Of a DNA stretch of 46,608 nucleotides, positions 24,841 to 35,200 are shown piece after piece. The translations under genes were made by a program, and so were the position numbers. The stretch's first letter is position 1, and each line of letters opens with the position of its first letter. Source of the DNA: SZUA-448 sp045593785 (lineage in GTDB: Bacteria > Bacillota > Clostridia > Lachnospirales > Lachnospiraceae); contig JAZNXH010000050.1 in the NCBI GenBank assembly GCA_045593785.1, positions 1-46,608 of the forward strand, given 5' to 3'. The notes beneath the pieces are model-generated. The model was given only the letters and a program-made list of their open reading frames with translations. It was not told where the DNA came from and did no database searches.

Positions 24841-25617
24841 TTATATCTCTATCAATGTCTGAATGTATTGCTTCTTATCCTGAAACTTCTCCCGCGCAAT
24901 CACATAAATCCGTTCGCTGTCATCTCGTACCGGATTTTTCGTAAATGCATCATATGCTGTCACAAATTCCATTCCTGCTTCGTTAATAACATTTTTTATC
25001 TCTTCAAGCTCCCATGCCCGTTGACAATGAGTCTCTTCGAAGCGCTGGTACAGTCCTTGTGATGTCTCTGCGTAAATGGTCAGGTCATATTCATTCAAAC
25101 AGTTTTCTTCATCGTAATAGTTCTCCCAGATCAAGCTGCAGTCTTCACGGTTCTCCGCAAACACATTCTCTGCAAGCACGTTCCGGTAAAATGTACGGGT
25201 CTTCAAATCAAAGATAAAACATCCGCCCGGGTCCAGATAATTGTTCACCAGCCGGAAGACCTCTGTGAGATCCTCCGGCTCAGTGATATAATTCATTGTG
25301 TCGCACACCGAGACAACTGCCGCTACCGTACCGTACAGTTCAAATTCCCGCATATCCTGATGCAGATACAGGATTCCGTCGTCTCCCCGGTTCTGTGCCA
25401 TCTCAAGCATCTCTTCCGAGATGTCGAGTCCTATCATGTCATAACCACACGCCTTCAGGCGTCTTGTTACGCTTCCGGTACCGCAGCCAAGCTCCAGAAC
25501 CAGTCCGTCCTTTACGCCCTGTTCTGTCAAAAGCTCCTGCAGATACGTCGTCCATTCATCGTAAGGAATGTTGTCCATAAACCGATCATAATAATGGGCA
25601 AAACTGCCGTATGTCAT
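24841..25617 (-). CDS. Class I SAM-dependent methyltransferase
   Basis: A 258-aa methyltransferase with a Rossmann fold. Motif I is LVLELGCGTGSVTRRLKACG (residues about 40-59), motif II is MIGLDISEEMLEMA and motif III/post-I is SVCDTMNYI. The N-terminus YGSFAHYYDRFMDNIPYDEW is characteristic of a clostridial clade of YdaC/'DUF1698-like' small-molecule methyltransferases of unknown substrate. It lies between xylB (39-nt gap) and hslO (9-nt gap) in the same operon; the substrate cannot be predicted. Confidence 0.9.
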   Translation of the reverse strand: MTYGSFAHYYDRFMDNIPYDEWTTYLQELLTEQGVKDGLVLELGCGTGSVTRRLKACGYDMIGLDISEEMLEMAQNRGDDGILYLHQDMREFELYGTVAAVVSVCDTMNYITEPEDLTEVFRLVNNYLDPGGCFIFDLKTRTFYRNVLAENVFAENREDCSLIWENYYDEENCLNEYDLTIYAETSQGLYQRFEETHCQRAWELEEIKNVINEAGMEFVTAYDAFTKNPVRDDSERIYVIAREKFQDKKQYIQTLIEI

Positions 25618-25656
25618 CCTAACACCATTCCTTTCCGACTAAAGGTACTTTATGTA

Positions 25657-27129
25657 TTATTCGTTAATCATGGAGAATACCGGTTTCAGTGCCGGATACA
25701 ATGCACGGAACTGCTGGTACTTCTTCTCATACTTCGCAACGATTTCCGGATCCTGATCTACTGTGCTTACTACCTTGATGAACTTGGAAGCAGCTTCTTC
25801 TACAGACGCAAACTTGCCACAGCCAACTGCTGCAAGGATTGCTGCGCCGTATCCCGGACCCTCGTCACTGTTAATCTTATCAACCTTAACATTCATGATG
25901 TTAGCAACCATCTTGCACCACAGCGGACTCTTAGCACCACCGCCGAGCAAACGAACACGGTTAATCTCAACACCGAAGTTTCTTGCGATCTCAAGGGCAT
26001 CACGAAGTGCAAAAGTAACGCCTTCGAGGACAGCCTGGGTCATATCAGCACGGGTGGTATCCATGGTCATACCGATGAAAGTACCTCTTGCAAGCGGATT
26101 GTTGTGCGGAGTTCTCTCACCCATCAGATACGGAAGGAAGAATACGTTGTTCTCGCCAAGTTTCTCAATGCCTTCCTGTTCCTTCGCATATTCCTTGGTT
26201 CCGATGATTTCGTCCATCCACCACTTGTTAGCAGATGCTGCAGACAGCATACAGCCGAGGAAATGGAACTTACCGTTTGCATGTGCAAAGGAGTGCATTG
26301 CATTGGCATCATCCACTGCAAATTCATTGGTAGAGATAAATACGGTACCGGAGGTTCCGAGAGAAACGCTGCACATACCGTGTTCCAAAGTACCGGTACC
26401 TACTGCACCTGCAGCATTGTCGCCTGCGCCTGCGATAACCTTAACACCTTCCGGAAGGCCAAGTTCTGCTGCAGCCTTCGCAGTCAGTGTACCAACTACT
26501 TCATAACTCTCAAAGATGTCAGCAAGCTGTTCGCGGCGGATACCTACGATATCAATCATTTCCTGAGACCAGCACTTGTTCTGTACATCAAACAGAAGCA
26601 TACCGGAAGCATCGGATACATCGGTGCAGTGTACACCGGAAAGCATGTATGCAAGATAATCCTTCGGAAGCATAATCTTTGCAATCTTGTTGAAAATCTC
26701 CGGCTCGTTCTTCTTTACCCACAAGAGCTTCGGAGCAGTAAAACCGGTCAGTGCCATGTTTGCAGTATAAGCAGAAATCTTCTCACGACCAATCTCGTTA
26801 TTCAAATAATCACACTCAGCCTGGGTTCTTCCGTCATTCCACAGAATTGCCGGACGGAGTACATTGTCATTCTCATCAAGGATAACAAGACCGTGCATCT
26901 GTCCGCCGAAGCTGATACCTTCTACCTGAGATGCGTCCTGACCCTTCATTAACTCATGAATACCCTCTACCAGATTGCTGTACCAGTCTTCCGGCTTCTG
27001 CTCGGACCAGCCCGGCTTCGGGAAATACAGCGGATATTCCCTGGATACCACTGCTTTGATGTCACCTGTCTCATCCATCAACAAAAGCTTAACGGAAGAA
27101 GTTCCTAAATCTACACCAATATATAACAT
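25657..27129 (-). CDS. xylB: Xylulokinase
   Basis: A 490-aa FGGY-family sugar kinase that phosphorylates D-xylulose. It begins MLYIGVDLGTSSVKLLLMDE (phosphate-1 motif). GGQMHGLVILDE near residue 76 is the xylulokinase-specific M-H-G signature; VIAGAGDNAAGAVGTG and VRLLGGGAKSPLWCKMVANI mark the ATP and adenosine sites. Length is standard. The ATG at 27129 has AGAGGAG upstream; longer starts lack one. A very good promoter lies 95 nt upstream. No xylA, transporter or XylR gene is adjacent, so its sugar pathway partners must lie elsewhere. Other genes continue on the same strand without a terminator. Confidence 0.95.
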   Translation of the reverse strand: MLYIGVDLGTSSVKLLLMDETGDIKAVVSREYPLYFPKPGWSEQKPEDWYSNLVEGIHELMKGQDASQVEGISFGGQMHGLVILDENDNVLRPAILWNDGRTQAECDYLNNEIGREKISAYTANMALTGFTAPKLLWVKKNEPEIFNKIAKIMLPKDYLAYMLSGVHCTDVSDASGMLLFDVQNKCWSQEMIDIVGIRREQLADIFESYEVVGTLTAKAAAELGLPEGVKVIAGAGDNAAGAVGTGTLEHGMCSVSLGTSGTVFISTNEFAVDDANAMHSFAHANGKFHFLGCMLSAASANKWWMDEIIGTKEYAKEQEGIEKLGENNVFFLPYLMGERTPHNNPLARGTFIGMTMDTTRADMTQAVLEGVTFALRDALEIARNFGVEINRVRLLGGGAKSPLWCKMVANIMNVKVDKINSDEGPGYGAAILAAVGCGKFASVEEAASKFIKVVSTVDQDPEIVAKYEKKYQQFRALYPALKPVFSMINE

Positions 27130-27223
27130 ATTGTTCTCCTCTTTCTGTGCTGTCCTTATGTAAATTTGCAAAGACGCCCCACAGCACCGGAACGTATTTG
27201 TATTGCATTAATAACCACTCTCC

Positions 27224-27252
27224 ACTATAACAATTCTGCGATTTTATGTCAA
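27224..27252 (-). promoter_or_regulatory. Strong promoter of the xylB-to-V-ATPase gene train
   Basis: On the minus strand TTGACA (27247-27252), a 17-bp spacer and TATAGT (27224-27229) lie 95 nt upstream of the xylB start: a full -35 consensus and 5/6 of the -10. In the leader, GTGCTGT and ACAGCAC could pair across about 27 nt; no known riboswitch was recognised. Confidence 0.85.
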
Positions 27253-27287
27253 CCAATTCTTCAAATCTTCACGCTTTTCCTTTACAG

Positions 27288-28235
27288 TTAATCCTGCTTC
27301 AACGGCAACTCATTTCCGGGGTTCAAAATTGCAGTAACATAATCGATTTTTTGCTTATGAATTACAATTTCAGCAGACTTCAAATTGCCGCCGAATTCCC
27401 CATCCAGATTCCACGGTACTTCCTGTTCCGTTGTAATCGTTACCTTATTTACACGCTCGTATTTTATGTTCGCACAATTCTCCAGATGGTTTGCAAGCAG
27501 GGCATTGACAAGTTCATTAAACTCAATCAGATTTTTCGGTTTCTTAATCAGTATCATCTCAAAAAACCCGTCATCCAGTGCCACATCTCTTCCTGTGATT
27601 CCTTTGAACCCACCGACGGAATTAGAGTTCGCGATCATACCATAAATAAACTCATCTTCAATCAGAAAATTCTCCCCTTGTGCTTTCACCTGATAGCTCT
27701 TGATATGCATCAATTTGGATGCTGCATTCATCAGATATGCGGTTCTTCCGATCGCATTCTTGATGCTCTGGGGCGTCTCGTAGGTCACCTCAGTAAATAA
27801 TCCAAAACATGCCGTATAGGTAAACGGTTCACCGTTCATCGTCCCGATATCACTCGGAATTCCGTTTCCGCGTGCAGCAAGATCTGCCGATCTTTCCATA
27901 TCAACCGGCAGTTTCAGACTGTAGGCAAAATCATTCGTTGTCCCCTCCGGCACGTAGCCGAGTGGCAGACGTTTTCCGGACAGAAGCAATCCGCCTGCGG
28001 TCTCAGAAAACGTTCCGTCCCCTCCGGCGCACACAATGCGGTCACAGCGCTGTTCTCTCGCATACTCCAGTGCTGTCTTTCTTGCATCACCTTGCGAATC
28101 CGTCGGATGCACAATCAGCTCATATCCGGCTGCTGAAAACTGTTCCAGAACCTCCGATAATCTTGCTTTGATTTTCCCCTTGCCGGCGATTGGATTATAG
28201 ATAAATAACAATCGCTCTTTTTTCTTTTCTCCCAT
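27288..28235 (-). CDS. Diacylglycerol kinase-family lipid kinase
   Basis: A 315-aa DagK/YegS-type lipid kinase that phosphorylates diacylglycerol or a related lipid. The nucleotide-binding loop is FIYNPIAGKGKIKARL, then IVCAGGDGTFSETAGGLLLS (the GGDGT motif) and GYVPEGTTNDFAYSL, all characteristic of the family; DGFFEMILIKK and PWNLDGEFGG near the end are also typical. ATG at 28235 is preferred over an upstream GTG because of AAAGGAA. It follows the spore protein gene by 32 nt. The length is normal for the family and the catalytic residues are intact. Confidence 0.95.
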   Translation of the reverse strand: MGEKKKERLLFIYNPIAGKGKIKARLSEVLEQFSAAGYELIVHPTDSQGDARKTALEYAREQRCDRIVCAGGDGTFSETAGGLLLSGKRLPLGYVPEGTTNDFAYSLKLPVDMERSADLAARGNGIPSDIGTMNGEPFTYTACFGLFTEVTYETPQSIKNAIGRTAYLMNAASKLMHIKSYQVKAQGENFLIEDEFIYGMIANSNSVGGFKGITGRDVALDDGFFEMILIKKPKNLIEFNELVNALLANHLENCANIKYERVNKVTITTEQEVPWNLDGEFGGNLKSAEIVIHKQKIDYVTAILNPGNELPLKQD

Positions 28236-28267
28236 GATACCGATTTCCTTTCCACACAATGCGGCAG

Positions 28268-28501
28268 TTATAAATCCTCTTCCTGCGCACGGTTTCTTTT
28301 TTGTTCTGCCAGTCTTCGGCCGGTCATAATCCCCCCGATGCGTCCGCTTTCTTTTGCAGTTAGCGAACGCCAGCCGTTTTCAATTACTTTGTCATACAGC
28401 CCCAGTTCCCTGGCAATCTCATACTTCAACATTTCTTCCGGTTTAATCTTACTGATATCTACCGGACCACCTTTTTTCTTTGTATTCTTCGCTTTCTGCA
28501 T
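28268..28501 (-). CDS. Small acid-soluble spore protein, SspF/alpha-beta-like
   Basis: A 77-aa protein. The core MLKYEIARELGLYDKVIENG-WRSLTAKESGRIGG matches the SspF-type alpha/beta SASP pattern (KYELA..LGFYD.V...GWG.I.A...G). SASPs coat spore DNA and protect it from UV and heat. The ends are rich in Lys/Arg (KAKNTKKKGG; TGRRLAEQKRNRAQ). The ATG at 28501 has AGAGGA 6-7 nt upstream; the frame upstream to 28543 runs through a hairpin and is not used. It indicates a spore-forming lineage. A sigma-G promoter was not identified. Confidence 0.8.
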   Translation of the reverse strand: MQKAKNTKKKGGPVDISKIKPEEMLKYEIARELGLYDKVIENGWRSLTAKESGRIGGIMTGRRLAEQKRNRAQEEDL

Positions 28502-28514
28502 CGTATTCCTCTTT

Positions 28515-28554
28515 CTGACGGGCTGGGATTGTGCTTTTTGCACTCACCCGTCAG
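28515..28554 (-). promoter_or_regulatory. Hairpin just upstream of the spore protein ribosome site
   Basis: CTGACGGG (28515-28522) and CCCGTCAG (28547-28554) pair perfectly over 8 bp, with an inner GTGC/GCAC stem. No T-run follows on the minus strand, so it is a poor terminator for addA. The hairpin ends about 4 nt before AGAGGA of the spore gene. It may affect translation or mRNA processing; this is inference. Confidence 0.45.
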
Positions 28555-28582
28555 CCAAGAGTATTACCCCGGAAACGGTGCA

Positions 28583-31500
28583 TTATTCCAATCGGATTAC
28601 CTGCGACAAATGTAGCGAATAGATATAGATCTCTTTCACCGGTTTTTGACGGATCTGCCGGATTGCTCTTGCGTAATACATCAACTGAATCCGGTAGCGT
28701 TCTGCCAACTCATCCGCATCTGTCACACGATCCGTCTTGTAATCCACAAGTACAAATCCGTCGTCTTCTTCAAAATACAGATCAACAATACCCTGTATCA
28801 GTTCATAATCCCCACTGCTTTCTTCGGTCTCTACACCCAGTACAAAAGGCTGTTCCCGCTTTAACCGGTTTTGCGCATCCGCCCTCCGAATCCGTTCTGC
28901 CAGTTCACTCTCCAGAAATTTCAACAGTTGTTCCGGTTCAATACATTCTGCCTCCGCCTGAGTCATGCGTTTTTCCTGTACCAGTTTCTCACGGTATTGT
29001 AACAGCTCTTCCTCTGTTCTTACATCAGCAAACGGAATCAGTTCCAGCATCTTGTGATACAACGTTCCTCGTTCTGCTGCACTGATACCGGACGGCTGTG
29101 CAGTTTTTTCTGTCTGTTTGTAACTCTGCCTTAACCATGCTGGCTGTGCAGCGTCCTGTGGTTCCGCTTCTGTCTGAAGACTTCTTCGTTTCAACTCCGA
29201 AACCGAAGTCTTCAGCGGCGCCTTCGTTGCCTGCACAAACGGATAGCGAAACTCTGCACACTCCCGTAATGCAAGATAATCGGCTTCATCCTCCTGCCGG
29301 TCAAGCGTTTGGATTGTCTCTATAAGCAAACGTTTCTTAAGTTCCTCCTCCAGCCGTTCCATACCGTCATCTGTAGTGACCTCACCGGCCCTCACCGGAA
29401 CAAAATGCCATACAACCGGATTCCCTGTTGTTCCGGTTCGAAGTACACAAAGATTATCTTCTGTCAGGGTTGCAAAATCCCGTTCAGACAACTCACGTAA
29501 CACCGTGCCCTTGATAAAATCCAGATAACAGTTCGCCGAAGCAATGCTCCGATAATCAATCTGTTTTCCTTCTCCTGTACAAGTTTCCAAAAACTTCTGT
29601 CCGTCCGCGGCACTTCCGACCAAAATCAATTTCTCCCTCGCACGTGTCATTGCTACATACAACATACGAAGTTCTTCTGCAATCGTCTCCTGTTTCAGCA
29701 TCTGACGAATATATTGTTTTTTCAGGGTCGTAACACGGGTTCTGCGTTCACTGTCGATGCATTCCGGTCCCAGTCCGTAATCTGCATGCAACACGATACG
29801 GGTATTGGCATCGGTCTGGTTAAACATCTTACCGCAACCCGGCACCAGCACAATCGGGTACTCCAGGCCCTTACTCTTGTGTATTGTCATAATCTTGACC
29901 GCATCCTGAGCAAGCGCCGTCGACGCCTCACCAAAATCCATCTCGTTTTCCTTTAGCTTCTCCACATAGCGAACAAATTGGAAAACGCCATGATAACTGG
30001 TCGTCGCAAAATTCTGCGCCTGTAACAGGAGATATTCCAGATTGGCAACCCGCTGTTCCCCTGCCGGAAGGGCTGACATAATCGTATATAGTTCTGTCTT
30101 ACGGTAAATCTCAAGAAGCAGATCCGATACGCTCAGATACTTCATTCGATGTCGGAAATATCGATACTGCTCCAAAAACTCCCGTACTTTCTGCTTCAGC
30201 TCATCTTCGCTTTGCTCATCCTCGTCTGCCACAAACTGTAACAACACATCATACAATTTTCCGGAACCGCACTTCATCTGAGCGAGTTCATTGTTGGTAA
30301 ATCCGTAAACCGGCGACAGCAATACCTGTGCAAGCGGAATATCCTGTTTCGGATTATCCAGAATTCGAAGATAATTAAGTACCGTCACCACTTCTCCCGC
30401 TTCAAAAAATCCGGTTGAAACTGCAGCACTCGCCGGAATATCCATATCTTTTAACACATGTACAAAGTTCTCTGCCCAGCCTTTTGCCGAACGCAGAAGG
30501 ATTGCAACATCACCCGGCTTTGCCCTGCGTACAACTCCTTTATCTGTTATAAGAAGCCCGTTCTCTCCTGTCAGACTGCGGATACGTTCCGCGCATGCTT
30601 TAGCTTCTGCAGCAATCTTTTCGACAGCTTCTTCGTCCGGTGCAGACTCAGAATGATGCACCAGAATCAGTTCCGGATCATAAGGACTCGGGTTACCGTC
30701 GCTTGCCTCATATGCAAGTCCTGCATGTAACGCAGCATCTGCATCATACTCAATTCTTCCGAAGTTCTTGTGCATACACCACTCAAACACACTGTTCACT
30801 GCATCCAGTACGTGCGGACGACTTCGAAAATTCCGCTTCAGTATAATCTTTTGATATGCCGGATCCCCCTGACCGTATGCATCGTATTTGTCCATAAACA
30901 ATTGCGGACGCGCCTGACGAAAACTATAGATACTCTGTTTTACGTCACCTACTGTAAACACATTCGGTTTTCCTTCCGGATTCTCCGCACTCTTATCATG
31001 CACGCCGGAGATTGCCCATAATAACCGTTCCTGAATCTGATTACTGTCCTGATACTCATCCACCATAATACGGTCGAATCTGCCCCTCAAAATCCCGGCA
31101 GCCTCGGAAGGAACGTATTCTCCATTCTTGTTTTCCAGCAAAATCTGTAATGCATAATGCCCCAAATCCGAAAAATCCAGCAGATTCTTGTCCTGCTTTG
31201 CCTCGGTGTATTTTTGTCGGAATGCCAGCGTAAGCCGTACCAGTTCCTGCATGTGCGCTGCGCAGGTCACCATATCTTCATACATCGCAGTTCCAGCTTG
31301 GAAAAAATACAGTTTCACAAGATCATTCACGGTATCCTTGCAACGATCACGCAATGCTTTTGCCAATTCTCTTGCTTGCGGATCTACATCCTTTGCACAA
31401 CGTCCGATCGGACTGAAACGGTAAGCCCGGATATACTCCGAGTATTCCGGATATTCTGTTTTTTGTACCAACGCTTCCAGGAACTTACGGTCCGCCTGTA

Positions 31501-32248
31501 TGGTTGCACGATACCCTTCCAGAGCAGCATCATTCACAAGTTCTTCCGCCGCCCGGATATCCTCCAGTGCCAATGCGGTCCGGCGGCTGACTTCCGTCAT
31601 AATCGACCGGATTAATTCACTCGCAAAAAACTTCTCTTGCTCCGCAAAAGAAAATTCTTCTGCCTGTTCCGTGAGCCATTGTTCCGGCCATTCATAGCTC
31701 TCTGAAAACAGGAACAATTTCATCACATATTCTTCCAATGCGGCATCGGTCTTTCCCGGTGCGTAACACTCCACCAACTGCAGGAATCCTTCCTCTGCTG
31801 CAGCATATTTTTCTTCTAATAATTCTTTCAGTACATCACTGCGTAACAAACGCATCTCCGCTTCGTCTCCGATGCGAAATCCCGGATCCAGGTTCGTCAT
31901 GTGAAAAAATTCCCTGACCACTTGCATGCAGAAGCTGTCAATGGTTGTAATGCGGGCATGATGCAAGAGCAATTGCTGGCGTTGCAACTGCTCGTTCTCG
32001 GGCTGTTCCAATATCAGGGCTGCAATCCGGTTACCAATTCGTTCTTTCATTTCTGCTGCCGCTGCCCTGGTAAAGGTCACCACCAGCATGCGGTCGATAT
32101 CGATCGGATGTTCCTGATCCTGCAGCATCGTTACGATACGTTCTACCAGAACCGCTGTCTTACCGGAACCGGCGGCCGCCGCCACCAGCAAATTGCCCTC
32201 ACTATGACGGATTACATCTCCTTGTTCTTTTGTCCAATTGTTTCCCAT
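28583..32248 (-). CDS. addA: ATP-dependent helicase/nuclease subunit A (AddA)
   Basis: A 1221-aa UvrD-type helicase with a C-terminal RecB nuclease domain, the double-strand-break resection enzyme of Firmicutes. The Walker A loop is LLVAAAAGSGKTAVLVERI (residues about 20-38). IMVDEYQDSNQIQERLLW is Walker B, TVGDVKQSIYSFRQARP is helicase motif III, and MTIHKSKGLEYPIVLV and YVAMTRAREKLILVG are motifs V and VI. The nuclease motif FVLVDYKTDRVTDADELAERY is near the C-terminus. The start overlaps the end of addB by 37 nt, so the two are translated together. Size and domain order are standard. Confidence 0.97.
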   Translation of the reverse strand: MGNNWTKEQGDVIRHSEGNLLVAAAAGSGKTAVLVERIVTMLQDQEHPIDIDRMLVVTFTRAAAAEMKERIGNRIAALILEQPENEQLQRQQLLLHHARITTIDSFCMQVVREFFHMTNLDPGFRIGDEAEMRLLRSDVLKELLEEKYAAAEEGFLQLVECYAPGKTDAALEEYVMKLFLFSESYEWPEQWLTEQAEEFSFAEQEKFFASELIRSIMTEVSRRTALALEDIRAAEELVNDAALEGYRATIQADRKFLEALVQKTEYPEYSEYIRAYRFSPIGRCAKDVDPQARELAKALRDRCKDTVNDLVKLYFFQAGTAMYEDMVTCAAHMQELVRLTLAFRQKYTEAKQDKNLLDFSDLGHYALQILLENKNGEYVPSEAAGILRGRFDRIMVDEYQDSNQIQERLLWAISGVHDKSAENPEGKPNVFTVGDVKQSIYSFRQARPQLFMDKYDAYGQGDPAYQKIILKRNFRSRPHVLDAVNSVFEWCMHKNFGRIEYDADAALHAGLAYEASDGNPSPYDPELILVHHSESAPDEEAVEKIAAEAKACAERIRSLTGENGLLITDKGVVRRAKPGDVAILLRSAKGWAENFVHVLKDMDIPASAAVSTGFFEAGEVVTVLNYLRILDNPKQDIPLAQVLLSPVYGFTNNELAQMKCGSGKLYDVLLQFVADEDEQSEDELKQKVREFLEQYRYFRHRMKYLSVSDLLLEIYRKTELYTIMSALPAGEQRVANLEYLLLQAQNFATTSYHGVFQFVRYVEKLKENEMDFGEASTALAQDAVKIMTIHKSKGLEYPIVLVPGCGKMFNQTDANTRIVLHADYGLGPECIDSERRTRVTTLKKQYIRQMLKQETIAEELRMLYVAMTRAREKLILVGSAADGQKFLETCTGEGKQIDYRSIASANCYLDFIKGTVLRELSERDFATLTEDNLCVLRTGTTGNPVVWHFVPVRAGEVTTDDGMERLEEELKKRLLIETIQTLDRQEDEADYLALRECAEFRYPFVQATKAPLKTSVSELKRRSLQTEAEPQDAAQPAWLRQSYKQTEKTAQPSGISAAERGTLYHKMLELIPFADVRTEEELLQYREKLVQEKRMTQAEAECIEPEQLLKFLESELAERIRRADAQNRLKREQPFVLGVETEESSGDYELIQGIVDLYFEEDDGFVLVDYKTDRVTDADELAERYRIQLMYYARAIRQIRQKPVKEIYIYSLHLSQVIRLE

Positions 32249-35200
32249 ATCTGATCTGCCTCTGCTTTATGTAGAATCCGTTCCGCTTTCCCGTTCAGCT
32301 TATCAAAACTGCAAACTGTCTTAAACTTACAATACTCGCATGCACTTTCCTTCTGGTAACGATAAGGATTCGCCTTAGCATTCCCGTTTTGAATCTCATC
32401 CTTAAATTCCGACACCAGCCGTTTCAGATGTTCCCGCATCTGCGTCATATTTTCTGCGGTAGCAAGCGACGCGGAAGCGTAGAGCTCTCCGTCTGCTTTT
32501 GTTCTTACCGGAAGATACTTGGCATTTACCTTCGGCTGTAAACCACTCGCTTCGTCGTAAGCAGGCTCTCCGTCCTCTGTCTGCGGAAGCAATTCAAAAT
32601 CCAGCCGTTTCAGTACCTGCTTATCCATATTCAGCAAACCGTCCGGACGCAACTCTTTCATGATATCCTCTCCGGGATTGTCTGAACGTTCTACCAAAGG
32701 ATCAAAGATCCGGTAATACAGCATCGCTGCCGGAATGATATCCTTACCCGGCTTTTCTTTCTCGAGTCCGCTTATTACCGCATCCAGATACAATCCAAGC
32801 TGCATCTGCAGACCGTGATACAACTTGTTCAAATCAAGTTTCAGATTGCCGGACTTGTAATCCATAATCTTTACATAACAGTTCTTCTCATCTTCATATA
32901 GGTCAATGCGGTCAATCTTTCCCCGGAAGGATAAACCTTCTGCCTCATAATGGAAATCCGCTTCGAACCGCTCCGGAGCCAGGGACGTGTACTGTAACTG
33001 CTCACGTATGGTATCTACCGTCCGAAGCACCGTCTTCTTCACACGGTCAATCATATATGCCGTACGCTTATCCTCTTCTTGAAGTTTTTCGTTTCGATAT
33101 TCTGCCACCGCTGCTTCGGTTGCAATTTCCGTATAGTACCGCTCCTCATCTGCCGTCAGCTGTGCCCATTGTTTGTTATCTTCTTTTATCTTTTTTGAAA
33201 ACAATTCCAGCGCCGCATGGAACATGGAGCCAAGTTCCGGCATCGTAAGCCGGTATTCTTCTCTTTCTTCCAGCTGCATACCGTATTCCAGGAAAAATCC
33301 CAGTGCACATTGTGCGTAACGCTCCAATCGGGTCACACTGCCACGAAGAACATCGCCATAGAGTTGCTGCACCTGCTCTGCAGTCAGGTTCTGGTCTGCC
33401 GCACGATAGAACACCTTCTCTGCCAGCGCAGTGATATCCTCACCCTGCTCCCGCAACATACGCATCAATGCCGTAAATCCAATCGGAACATCCGTATCAC
33501 GATAGTGTTTCATCTCACGGATTAAGGAAGTTTTTCCACCGTCTGCCCCCAGTACTGCAAATACATCTTCTGCTTCTGTTCCACTTTGAACCGATAAGTT
33601 CGGAAATAAAGCGCGCAGTTTCCCTACCAGATAGGCCGGTCTTAACTCTTTGCCTTCTATATTTTTCTCTGCATAACTGACATACAAGCGGCTATCCGGC
33701 TTTGTCATATTCAGATACAGATAATACTCTGCCGTATACAAAAGCTGCCTTGCTGTAGGCGCCAGTTCAATCTTCCTATCCAGAAAATACTCTCTGTCCC
33801 CATCGGATAAAATCCCGCCTCCGTCATGAGCCGGAGGAACAATTCCCTCATTTACTCCAAGGAAGAACAGAACTTTGATATCCTGCAGACGCGTCCGCTC
33901 GATATCACCGACAACAACCTGATCTCTTCCGGGAGGAATCAACCCCACCTCTGCTTCGGAAAAACCGGTCTCCAGAATCTCGCGGAACTCCTTCACCGAC
34001 AGCCGGTCTTCTGCAAGCAGTTCTTCTGCCCGAGCAAAAATCTCCTCTACCTGACGGAACACCTGCTCATATTCTTTCTCCAGAACACGGTTCAGACGTT
34101 CCGCCGGACCGGATGCTTCCGACAACTCCAGGATCATTTGCTCCAGCGCTGCTTCCACCTGATTGTATTCCAGATATTCGCGCAGTGCGTGTATTCGTTC
34201 TTTGGTCGTCGTATGTTTGTCCCGAAGAACGCCAAGTACCGGCTTCAGACACTCCATTACCCGAAGCCGTAAGCCGTTGATATAGTTTAGATCTTCTTTA
34301 CATTTTTTCGCTTCTCTGGTCCATTCTTTTTCCCACATGGACTTTCCGCGGATGCCGTAAGCAAGGACATAGTTTTCCAAGCGGTCACAGTCCTCGTCCG
34401 GCAGTCCGGACAACGCACATTTTGCCCAGCGGAACATCTGGTCATAGGAGTAATTTCCCTCTGATAAATCGAGCAAAGCACGTAACAGTTCCACCAACGG
34501 GTTACTCAAAATACCGCGCTTCTGGTCGGTAAATCCCGGGATCCCTGCCTCATCAAAATACCGCATCAAAAGCTCGCCATAGCCTGCTACATCGCCGGTA
34601 ACCACAGCAATATCCTTATAACGCACTCCACCCTGTATCAGACGTTTTATCTCGCAGACAGTCTCCTGTACTTCCTCCTGCGGCGTTGAAAAACTTTGGA
34701 TTCGAATCTCTTCTGATTCCTCAGCATATGTAACATTAGGATAGCGGAACAGATGACGTTCCAGATGTGCCAGTGCCGGTGCCTTGCAGAACCGGTACGG
34801 AACTGCATTCCCCCCTGCCGGAAGCAGGATATCCCGTTCCACCTCGCACCCTGCCTGCGCAGCAAGCATTCGGAGCGTCTCCATCGTCTTATATCCGGTA
34901 TAGAACAAACGGTGTTTCCCATAATTCTCTTTACGGATAACCCGGTCTGCGTCACGACGATCCATCGTAATCGTTATATATACTTTTTCAGTATATTTTA
35001 ACAGTGCGCGAAGCAACTGATACTGTGACGGTGTAAATCCGGTAAATCCATCCAGCACTACGACTGCATCCCTCACAATCGAGGAACGGGCAATCTCATC
35101 ACTCAGGCGGTCGAGAACTCCCTCTGTTGTCACAAAGCGTTCCTGTAAAAACTCCTGAAATGCACGGTATACCAATGCAACATCATGCATTTTCCGGTTC

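Noticed and set aside
25360..26952. A 530-aa plus-strand frame opposite xylB and the methyltransferase
   Set aside because: Antisense shadow; the minus strand holds unmistakable enzymes over the same stretch.
27130..27223. Riboswitch in the xylB leader
   Set aside because: Only a weak long-loop pairing (GTGCTGT/ACAGCAC) is present and no known aptamer pattern was recognised.
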